Below are positions 1 through 5,635 of a stretch of DNA of 5,635 nucleotides, piece by piece. Under the pieces are notes generated by a model. It had not been told where the DNA came from. It was given only the letters and a program-made list of their open reading frames with translations, and made no database searches. The translations under genes and the position numbers were made by a program. The DNA is from UBA1402 sp964575345. Its GTDB lineage: Bacteria > Bacteroidota > Bacteroidia > Bacteroidales > UBA1402. The stretch lies in contig CAZNQD010000089.1 of NCBI GenBank assembly GCA_964575345.1, positions 1 through 5,635 on the forward strand. The letters are read 5' to 3'. Positions within the stretch are counted from its first letter, which is position 1; every line of letters begins with the position of its first letter.

Positions 1-37
1 GGGCAGGGTTCTGGGGCGGAAAGTCTGAATATAGAGT

Positions 38-871
38 TTAATGGATTTCATGTTTCAGTCGTTGGGGAGAACTCAAAGCTTGCATCTCTTTTACTATTTC
101 CGGTTGAGCTTTTAATATGGCCAGGGCGGCCTGATAACCCAGCTGGAATATTTCTTCGTTCTTGACGGCATCAAACATGCCGTATTTATCAATGGAGGGC
201 GGTTCGATCAATAAATCACATTGTTCTCTGGAGTTTATCACATTGGATTTACGAATGAAAAAATAAGTACGTTGAATAATATCCAAGAGGTTCAGTTGTT
301 CTTCGTGATCTATATCTACAGGACTCACATTGACACCTATCAAATATTGACATTGTTTGCGCAAGACCTCTACCGGAAAGTTGCACAGCAGGCCTCCGTC
401 GGAGTAATGAATGCCATCTATGAGTACAGGTTCGAAGATTATGGGAATACTGCAGGAGGCTATGACCTTATCCAACAAGCTGCCGGAACTGAAAAACACG
501 TTTTTGCCGTGAAACATATCTGTAGCGTTCACATACAAAGGGATGTTCAGCTCTTCGAAAGTCTTGGCTTTGAGCTTTTGCTCCATGGCCTTGCGGAAAT
601 TGTCTATTTTGAACAGGCCACTTTTGGAACGGGCAAAACTGGCAAATTTATAAAAGGAAGTGTGGTTGAAAAGTTCAATGATTTCGTGGGGATTGCAACC
701 ATCGGCATAGAGAGAACCAACAATAGCTCCTGCACTGGTGCCCGAAATAATGTCGGGGTAAATGCCGTATCCTTCGAGTGCCTTAATAGCTCCTGCATGG
801 GCAAAACCTTTGGCTCCTCCGCCGCTCAGGGCAAGGCCGACAGCGTATTGTTTCTTTTGTAGGGATTTCAT
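38..871 (-). CDS. Patatin-like phospholipase family protein (RssA-type)
   Basis: Predicted serine acyl hydrolase of the bacterial patatin family, 277 residues from the ATG at 871. Seen in the sequence: glycine-rich oxyanion-hole loop SGGGAKGFAHAG (residues 16-27), nucleophile elbow GTSAG with Ser46, and the DGG motif with Asp158, which together give the Ser/Asp dyad of the family. There is no signal peptide, transmembrane helix or outer-membrane barrel domain, so it resembles short cytoplasmic RssA-like proteins rather than secreted patatin-barrel proteins. Members cleave acyl esters of lipids, but the substrate cannot be told here. The frame extends to a TTG at 889 (six more residues), but the ATG is preferred because MKSLQKKQYAVGLALSGGG has the usual short lead into the motif. 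It is the last gene of the block, 88 nt after tex, so it may be co-transcribed or have its own promoter. The family call is secure; the physiological role is unknown. Confidence 0.93.
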   Translation of the reverse strand: MKSLQKKQYAVGLALSGGGAKGFAHAGAIKALEGYGIYPDIISGTSAGAIVGSLYADGCNPHEIIELFNHTSFYKFASFARSKSGLFKIDNFRKAMEQKLKAKTFEELNIPLYVNATDMFHGKNVFFSSGSLLDKVIASCSIPIIFEPVLIDGIHYSDGGLLCNFPVEVLRKQCQYLIGVNVSPVDIDHEEQLNLLDIIQRTYFFIRKSNVINSREQCDLLIEPPSIDKYGMFDAVKNEEIFQLGYQAALAILKAQPEIVKEMQALSSPQRLKHEIH

Positions 872-907
872 AAACTCATAAGCTGGCAATGCGAAGCAAA
901 AGCCTGG

Positions 908-938
908 TAAAAATAGATTATTTTATGGAATGGCACAA
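908..938 (-). promoter_or_regulatory. Weak candidate Bacteroidota-type promoter for the patatin gene
   Basis: In the 88-nt gap between tex and the patatin gene, the minus strand reads TTG (938-936), 20 nt, then TATTTTTA (915-908). Bacteroidota housekeeping promoters are described as a TTTG/TTG element near -33 and TAnnTTTG near -7. Spacing fits, but the second element ends in A instead of G and the surrounding DNA is AT-rich, so a chance match is quite possible. A transcript starting just downstream would have a leader of about 30 nt before the ATG at 871. No terminator hairpin after tex is evident, so read-through from tex is equally plausible. Confidence 0.22.
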
Positions 939-959
939 GTTTTTGTTTGCTCAGGAAGC

Positions 960-2801
960 TTAGGCTAAATTTTTTAAGGACAATTGAATACGCCTGCGTT
1001 CGGGTTCAAGCGATAGAATCCTGACTTTGATGTGTTGATGCAGACTTACCACCTCAGTAGCCTGACTAACAAAGCGATCNNNNNNNNNNNNNNNNNNNNN
1101 NNNNNNNNNNNNNNNNNNNNNNNNNNNNNNNNNNNNNNNNNNNNNNNNNNNNNNNNNNNNNNNNNNNNNNNNNNNNNNNATACGCAGGAAGCCTGCCGCC
1201 TGTTCAAAGCTTTTTGGGCCTACAGAGGGCACCCTGAGCAGTTCACTACGCAGATTGAAAGCTCCTTTTTCGTCGCGATAGTCAACAATCCGGGCAGCCG
1301 ATTGGGCATTAAGGCCCGACACGTAAGCCAGCAGATGCTTGCTGGCGGTATTCAGGTTCACGCCCACGGCATTGACACAATGCACCACCGTTTGATCCAG
1401 GGCTTTTTTGAGCTTTTGTTGATCGACATCGTGCTGGTATTGTCCAACTCCTATGGCTTTGGGATCTATCTTAACCAGTTCGGCCAGAGGATCGCATAAT
1501 CGCCTTCCAATAGACACAGCTCCGCGCACGGTGACATCGTATTCGGGAAATTCTTCTCGGGCTATGGGTGAAGCCGAATACACCGAAGCTCCGTTTTCGC
1601 TTACTACATACACCCTCACTACGCGATCCAGCCTCAAGTGCTTGACAAAAGCCTCGGTTTCTCTCGAAGCTGTACCATTGCCTATGGCAATGGCTTCAAT
1701 CTGATAGCTTTCTACCAGCTGAGCCATTTTTTTGGCCGCCAGATTTTTTTGTCGCTGATCCAGGTGAGGAAATATATTTTCGTTGTGCAGGAGCTTGCCC
1801 TGAGCATCGAGGCAAACCAGTTTACAACCGCTTTTGTAGCCGGGGTCTATGGCCAGGACTCGTTTTTGCCCCAGGGGAGGAGCCAGCAGCAATTGTTTCA
1901 GGTTAGTAGCAAAAACCTGAATGGCTTCCTGATCGGCTTTCTCTTTGCTCAGGTTCAGAAATTCATTCTCGATAGAAGGTTTCAGCAGGCGTTTATAGGC
2001 ATCTTTCACAGCTCCCGCAACCAACTTGCCGGCAGGATTGTCTGCCTTCACAAACAAACGCTCCAGGCTGCTCAGGCAAGCCTCGTCGTCGGGTTTGAGT
2101 GCAATGCTCAGATAACCTTCGTTCATGCCTCTGATCATGGCCAGAAAGCGATGTGAAGAACAAGAACGGAGCGCTTCGCTGTAATCAAAATAATCCCGGT
2201 AGTTTTGACCCTCGCTTTCTTTGCCTTTGACAACAACAGAGTGAATGACTGCGCTGCGTCTGAAATGGTTCCGGAGCTGTTGCCGGCCCCTGCTGTTTTC
2301 GTTTACCCATTCGGCTATGATGTCAGAGGCGCCCTCCAGGGCTTCCTGAACGTTCTTTATGCTTGAACCGATAAAACGGACAGCCAGCTGTTCTAAGTCT
2401 TGCGGGCCCTGCCTCATCAAGAGGGCTGCCAGGGGCTCCAGGCCCTTTTCTCTGGCAATCTGTGCCCGGGTGCGACGTTTGGGGCGATATGGCAGGTAAA
2501 GATCCTCCAGTTCGTTTTTCTGAGTACAAGCCTCAATTTGTTGTTTTAGTTCCGGACTGAGTTTTCCTTGTTCCTCTATGCTTTGAAGAATGCTTTCCTT
2601 GCGTTTTTCCAGGGTTTTGAGCTCCTCGTACAGATCGGCTATGCTGCCCACTTGCACTTCGTCCAGCCCTCCGGTGTTTTCTTTTCGGTAGCGGCTGATA
2701 AAAGGAATGCTGGCTCCTTCGTCCAGCAGAGTCAGCGTGTTTTTTACAGCTGCTTCCTTGAGTTGAAGCATCAAAGCGATATGTGCAACTACATTCAGCA
2801 T
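960..2801 (-). CDS. tex: RNA-binding transcription accessory protein Tex (contains assembly gap)
   Basis: Tex-family nucleic-acid-binding protein, related to the core of eukaryotic Spt6 and thought to act in transcription or RNA metabolism. Domains in order: N-terminal helical Tex region (about 1-300, with ISRYRKENTGGLDEV at 35-49 and LYLPYRPKRRTR at 101-112); YqgF/RNase H-like domain (about 313-445, RVLAIDPGYKSG at 314-325, IAIGNGTASRET at 371-382); IGVGQYQHDVDQ at 450-461; helix-hairpin-helix region (about 475-540, VPSVGPKSFEQAAGFLR at 524-540); and only the end of the S1 RNA-binding domain (last 39 residues). The 100 Ns translate as 34 unknown residues between them. From recalled family layout this stretch should be roughly 120-130 residues, so the true protein is probably about 700 residues, normal for Tex. 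The reading frame continuing across the Ns is therefore accidental or unproven. Starts 2 nt after the AmpG-like gene's TAA. Identity is certain; the end coordinate relative to the start is not. Confidence 0.96.
   Translation of the reverse strand: MLNVVAHIALMLQLKEAAVKNTLTLLDEGASIPFISRYRKENTGGLDEVQVGSIADLYEELKTLEKRKESILQSIEEQGKLSPELKQQIEACTQKNELEDLYLPYRPKRRTRAQIAREKGLEPLAALLMRQGPQDLEQLAVRFIGSSIKNVQEALEGASDIIAEWVNENSRGRQQLRNHFRRSAVIHSVVVKGKESEGQNYRDYFDYSEALRSCSSHRFLAMIRGMNEGYLSIALKPDDEACLSSLERLFVKADNPAGKLVAGAVKDAYKRLLKPSIENEFLNLSKEKADQEAIQVFATNLKQLLLAPPLGQKRVLAIDPGYKSGCKLVCLDAQGKLLHNENIFPHLDQRQKNLAAKKMAQLVESYQIEAIAIGNGTASRETEAFVKHLRLDRVVRVYVVSENGASVYSASPIAREEFPEYDVTVRGAVSIGRRLCDPLAELVKIDPKAIGVGQYQHDVDQQKLKKALDQTVVHCVNAVGVNLNTASKHLLAYVSGLNAQSAARIVDYRDEKGAFNLRSELLRVPSVGPKSFEQAAGFLRXXXXXXXXXXXXXXXXXXXXXXXXXXXXXXXXXXDRFVSQATEVVSLHQHIKVRILSLEPERRRIQLSLKNLA
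1080..1179. other. Assembly gap: exactly 100 Ns inside tex
   Basis: All bases from 1080 to 1179 are N. Exactly 100 is the conventional placeholder for a scaffold gap of unknown size. It falls in the second half of the helix-hairpin-helix region and the first part of the S1 domain of Tex. The residues missing by comparison with the family layout would need roughly 360-390 bases, so the placeholder is probably too short. Distances spanning the gap should not be taken as real. Confidence 0.97.
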
Positions 2802-2803
2802 AT

Positions 2804-4093
2804 TTATTCTTTAAGATGTTTTTTGGCCAGGCTTACCACCCAAAAGCAGGGCAGGGTAGCCAGCACGATCCAGACAAAAAAGAGCGGATAACCCATCCAT
2901 TCCTGCAGGGCACCGGCAAACATGCCGGGGATCATCATGCCCAGGGCCATAAAGGCGGTACAAATGGCGTAATGAGCGGTTTTAAAAGGCCCCTGGCTGA
3001 AATGCAACAAATACATGGTATAGGCCGTAAAACCATAACCGTAGCCCAATTGTTCCAGTGCTATACCCAGGTTGATCACCGTCAATGATTCAGGCCGGGC
3101 AAAGGCAAAGAAAACGTAGACCAGATTGGGCAGGCAGAGCATGAGCACCATAGGCCACAAACTGTCGGCCAGTCCTTTTTTGGAAATAACGATACCGCCC
3201 AGTATGCCGCCAACCACCAGACAGGCAATGCCCAGGGTGCCGTAGGCAAAACCCACCTGAGCAGTACTAAGGCCCAGGCCTCCGACCTCAGTATTGTCCA
3301 GCAAAAAAGGCGAGGCAATCTTGACCAGTTGAGCCTCCGAAAAACGGTAGAGCAGCATAAAAGCGATGGCCGTCAGAATGTGTTTCTTTTGAAAGAAGCT
3401 CTTAAAACTTTGCACTAATTCCTGCCAGAGCTGTTTGTAAGTCAAGGCTTTGCGCTCAGGGTCGCTCTGCGGTCGGGGCAGGACAAAAGCATGGTAAATA
3501 CCTAGTATGACAAAAAAGACAGCCATTACCAAAAAGACCAGCATCCAGGCGTAGGGTATTTGTTCCATGCCAAAGGGATTGCCGGGCTGCTCTTCGATTT
3601 TGCCGGCCAGAATAATAATCAGTCCCTGGCCGGAAATCATGGCCAGGCGATAAAAGGTATTGCGTATGCCTATAAAGAAAGCCTGTTGTTTGGTTTCCAA
3701 ACCATGCATGTAGAAGCCGTCGGCCGCTATATCGTGGGTGGCCGAACTAAAAGCCATCAGCCAGAAAAACGCCATACTGGCCTGAATCCAAAAGGGGGTA
3801 GGCAGACTGAAAGCCACGCCTCCCAAAAAGGCTCCTATCAGCAGCTGCATCAGTACTATCCACCAGCGCTTGCTTTTGAGAATGTCCACAAAAGGACTCC
3901 AAAGAAACTTTATGGTCCAGGGCAGGTAGAGCCAGGCAGTATAAAAGGCGATGTCGGTGTTGGACATGCCAAAGCGTTTGTAGAGTATCACCGAGATGGT
4001 CATTACGGCTACATAGGGCAGGCCTTCACCAAAATACAAACTGGGAACCCAGATCCAGGGAGAAACTTTTTTTGTTGTTTTATCAAAAGCCAT
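2804..4093 (-). CDS. AmpG-like muropeptide permease, MFS transporter
   Basis: Inner-membrane major facilitator of 429 residues with about 12 hydrophobic segments (approximately 14-37, 47-68, 77-97, 101-122, 140-162, 181-205, 238-262, 278-303, 311-331, 337-362, 370-395, 401-424) and a charged cytoplasmic loop near 206-236. AmpG-type signatures are YFGEGLPY (20-27), IKFLWSPFVD (61-70, compare AmpG KFLWSPLVD), SSATHDIAADGFY (116-128, compare ATQDIVIDAYR), GIRNTFYRLAMISG (142-155) and the C-terminal GYGYGFTAYTMYLL (350-363). Enterobacterial AmpG imports GlcNAc-anhydroMurNAc peptides by proton symport for cell-wall recycling; it is near 490 residues with two extra helices, absent here. The ATG at 4093 overlaps the end of the SpoIID gene by 11 nt and tex follows after 2 nt, so translation is probably coupled. 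Only a weak AAAGAAA precedes the start. The linked SpoIID-family gene supports a peptidoglycan-derived substrate, but a different substrate within this transporter family cannot be excluded. Confidence 0.85.
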   Translation of the reverse strand: MAFDKTTKKVSPWIWVPSLYFGEGLPYVAVMTISVILYKRFGMSNTDIAFYTAWLYLPWTIKFLWSPFVDILKSKRWWIVLMQLLIGAFLGGVAFSLPTPFWIQASMAFFWLMAFSSATHDIAADGFYMHGLETKQQAFFIGIRNTFYRLAMISGQGLIIILAGKIEEQPGNPFGMEQIPYAWMLVFLVMAVFFVILGIYHAFVLPRPQSDPERKALTYKQLWQELVQSFKSFFQKKHILTAIAFMLLYRFSEAQLVKIASPFLLDNTEVGGLGLSTAQVGFAYGTLGIACLVVGGILGGIVISKKGLADSLWPMVLMLCLPNLVYVFFAFARPESLTVINLGIALEQLGYGYGFTAYTMYLLHFSQGPFKTAHYAICTAFMALGMMIPGMFAGALQEWMGYPLFFVWIVLATLPCFWVVSLAKKHLKE

Positions 4094-5501
4094 ATAGTTT
4101 CTTTATTTGCGTGTTAGGGTAGTAATGTTCAAGTATCTGTTCAAAGCTATGACCCTGTTCGGCCATGACGGCAGCTCCGATCTGACAGAGCCCTACACCG
4201 TGTCCCCAACCGGCTCCGTGTAGTACAAATTGCCGTACTTTACCTTGTTCATCCATTACTTTTTCCACCACAAAAGCGGAGCTGTATAGGTGGGTTTTAG
4301 ATAAACAGCGGCGTATTTCGAGTTCTTTACCAATGATCAGGCTGCCTTTGCTGCCTGTTATTTTGAGGCGGACAATTCGTCCGGAGCCGCCTCTCTCCAG
4401 GGCTTCCATGTCGCTAAGCAGACCAAGGTCCAGGCCGGAACGCAGTTTAAACAATTCGGAAAGCGCTTCGACGTCGTAAGGTACTGTCCAGCGAAAGAAG
4501 TCTCTGGTTTGCAAATCATAGTCTTTGAGCACCTGTTTTAGAACAGCCTGATTGCCGGTATTGCAAAACGAAGGCGGATTGCCCCGTATAAAGCTCGGGA
4601 GGTCTGCATAAGTGCTTTGATCCGGAGCCGGTATCAAATCGGGTTTTGAAATCAGATAGGGCAGCTTGGTGTCGGCCCAACAGCTCCCGAAGTTTTCGGT
4701 AAGACCCCCGCAGCATTTTGAAAAACGGGCATCGCAGATGTCTTCGTCCGAGCAGATCACCATACCTATGGTAGAGCGGAGTGCTGTTTTTACCTGAGGG
4801 GTATCGGCTTCCAGGATGCCCTGATAACGTTGGCAATGATCGTCGGCGCACACGTCAAATTGAGTGTGTGCTTCGCGTTCGTACCAGCGTATCCGTTCAA
4901 TCGGTCTTTCAGAAGGGCTTTCCGGGCCGGATGGGCTGGCTGTAGGTGGTTCTTGTTTTTCCTCTGTGGGCTGGCTCGTCTTTTTTTCGTTGAAGCTTGC
5001 CGTTTGGGTATTTGTACCCAGCTGAGCCAGCAGCCAGCTGCGTGAAATGACGGCGTGTGCTTTGAGAAATTCAGGGCTGGCTTCTGCGTTCATTTCGGAA
5101 GCGATGACGCTGTATAAATATCTCTCCAGGGCAATGCGATTGATGGCCAGCAAGTGTTTGTTTTCTGTCTTAATCAGCAAAGCTCCTTCGAAACACTGCT
5201 TCAATTCCTGCTCCCAGTGAAACTCTATTCCAATGCGGACATTACAAAGACTAAAGCGCCCGGATTCAGACTCAGGCTCAAAACTTAAGCTTGCGAACGT
5301 CTTGTTTTCAAACTGAACCAATCCGTCTTCGCAGGAGCAGGAATAGCTGCCCTGAGGCACTGAACCATACTCAATCCTATCTGAACCATCTTTTTGATAT
5401 CCAATAACTTTATGGCTTGAATGCAGCACGAAGTCTAGCTTCTCGCGGCTTAAAATGCCTACTTCAATCAGCGGTTGAGAGTGAATATCCTGTATTTTCA
5501 T
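4083..5501 (-). CDS. SpoIID/LytB-domain protein, probable peptidoglycan-acting enzyme
   Basis: SpoIID-family protein of 472 residues. In sporulating Firmicutes SpoIID is a lytic transglycosylase that cuts glycan strands lacking stem peptides; LytB is an amidase enhancer. Seen here: core motif YLYSVIASEMNAEAS (128-142) with Glu136 aligned to the family's catalytic acid, followed by LKAHAVISRSWLLAQL (146-161); FDVCADDHCQRYQG (215-228); DARFSKCCGG (257-266); and the C-terminal GAGWGHGVGLCQIGAA (429-444) with HYYPNTQIKKL (459-469). A Pro/Glu/Ser/Thr-rich insert (about 163-200) splits the domain. There is no signal peptide or lipobox: the N-terminus MKIQDIHSQPLIEVGIL is polar then beta-like, so the protein is predicted to be cytoplasmic. 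Fourteen cysteines are unusual for an exported wall enzyme. The start at 5501 forms ATGA with the stop of the upstream gene, and the end overlaps the AmpG-like gene by 11 nt. The family is certain; the exact reaction and substrate are inferred. Confidence 0.9.
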   Translation of the reverse strand: MKIQDIHSQPLIEVGILSREKLDFVLHSSHKVIGYQKDGSDRIEYGSVPQGSYSCSCEDGLVQFENKTFASLSFEPESESGRFSLCNVRIGIEFHWEQELKQCFEGALLIKTENKHLLAINRIALERYLYSVIASEMNAEASPEFLKAHAVISRSWLLAQLGTNTQTASFNEKKTSQPTEEKQEPPTASPSGPESPSERPIERIRWYEREAHTQFDVCADDHCQRYQGILEADTPQVKTALRSTIGMVICSDEDICDARFSKCCGGLTENFGSCWADTKLPYLISKPDLIPAPDQSTYADLPSFIRGNPPSFCNTGNQAVLKQVLKDYDLQTRDFFRWTVPYDVEALSELFKLRSGLDLGLLSDMEALERGGSGRIVRLKITGSKGSLIIGKELEIRRCLSKTHLYSSAFVVEKVMDEQGKVRQFVLHGAGWGHGVGLCQIGAAVMAEQGHSFEQILEHYYPNTQIKKLYGF

Positions 5502-5635
5502 ATTGCCAGGAGATTGGAGCGTTGATGCAGGCCTTTCCAGGCTTCGGAAATGCCCCGGTAAGCCGGCTTAGACAAGCTGACTTCAGTATAAATCTGAGTT
5601 AAAAGCCCGGGATTCACTTTGTCGAAATCTTCGGG
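5498..5635 (-). CDS. C-terminal fragment of an upstream gene, possibly DUF4922 family
   Basis: An open frame enters the window at 5635 and ends at the TGA at 5500-5498, giving 45 residues that begin PEDFDKVNPGLLTQIYTEVS and end RSNLLAI. Its stop overlaps the SpoIID start in an ATGA arrangement, which makes it very likely a real coding end and part of the same operon. The pattern (P-x-E-D-F-[DE]-K-[IV] then I-x-x-E-V-S) resembles what I remember of the C-terminus of DUF4922 proteins (HIT/GalT-like nucleotidyltransferase relatives), which I recall lying beside this SpoIID type in Bacteroides-group genomes. That identification is from memory and is tentative; no catalytic motif lies in the visible part. 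The 5' end is outside the window. Confidence 0.6.
   Translation of the reverse strand, partial: PEDFDKVNPGLLTQIYTEVSLSKPAYRGISEAWKGLHQRSNLLAI

Noticed and set aside
1..37. Search for a terminator after the patatin gene
   Set aside because: The 37 bases show no convincing inverted repeat followed by a T-run; the terminator, if any, lies outside the window.
221..862. A 213-codon open frame on the plus strand
   Set aside because: It lies fully antisense to the patatin gene, whose catalytic motifs are intact; its translation has no recognisable domain.
1032..2156. Plus-strand open frames at 1032-1499, 1453-1704 and 1638-2156
   Set aside because: They are antisense shadows of tex; the first runs through the Ns, where stops cannot be seen, so its length is meaningless.
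2568..3088. Plus-strand open frames at 2568-2891 and 2783-3088 across the AmpG-tex junction
   Set aside because: Both are antisense to well-supported genes and show no domain or ribosome binding site.
3560..4117. A 185-codon plus-strand open frame
   Set aside because: It is the antisense shadow of the transporter gene, which has clear membrane segments and AmpG motifs.
5015..5045. Two CAGCTG palindromes close together, resembling an operator
   Set aside because: They lie inside the SpoIID coding sequence and encode the conserved SRSWLLAQL segment; the repeat follows from Leu/Gln/Ala/Ser codons.
1..5635. Frequent CCAGGGC/GCCAGG-like words on the plus strand, considered as a dispersed repeat
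   Set aside because: They are scattered without fixed spacing and match the common Ala-Leu codon pair (GCC CTG) of minus-strand genes.

Overview
The window is a compact, single-direction gene block: every supported gene lies on the minus strand, so transcription runs from the right end (5635) to the left end (1). The DNA looks like a member of the Bacteroidota, probably Bacteroidales-like. The SpoIID-type protein carries the variant motifs FDVCADDHCQRYQG and DARFSKCCGG that I recall from Bacteroides-group homologues. Start codons lack clear Shine-Dalgarno sequences, as is usual in that phylum. This placement rests on recalled family features, not on a search.

Layout in transcription order: (1) the last 45 codons of an upstream gene (5498-5635), tentatively a DUF4922-type protein; (2) a SpoIID/LytB-domain protein (4083-5501); (3) an AmpG-like major facilitator permease (2804-4093); (4) the RNA-binding transcription accessory protein Tex (960-2801), interrupted by a run of exactly 100 Ns at 1080-1179; (5) a cytoplasmic patatin-like (RssA-type) phospholipase (38-871). 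Junctions are very tight: ATGA overlap between 1 and 2, 11-nt overlap between 2 and 3, 2-nt gap between 3 and 4. Only the patatin gene is set apart, by 88 nt that hold a weak promoter candidate. Nothing recognisable lies in the terminal 37 bases.

Functionally, genes 2 and 3 suggest cell-wall (muropeptide) salvage: AmpG-family permeases bring anhydromuropeptides into the cytoplasm, and SpoIID-family enzymes act on peptidoglycan glycan strands. The SpoIID protein here has no visible signal peptide and has 14 cysteines, so it may work in the cytoplasm on what the permease imports. Tex and the patatin protein are probably housekeeping passengers.

I saw no mobile element, CRISPR array, tRNA/rRNA gene or convincing new system. 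The points most worth checking are the unusual cytoplasmic-looking SpoIID protein, its coupling to AmpG, and the assembly gap in tex, which almost certainly hides more than 100 bases.
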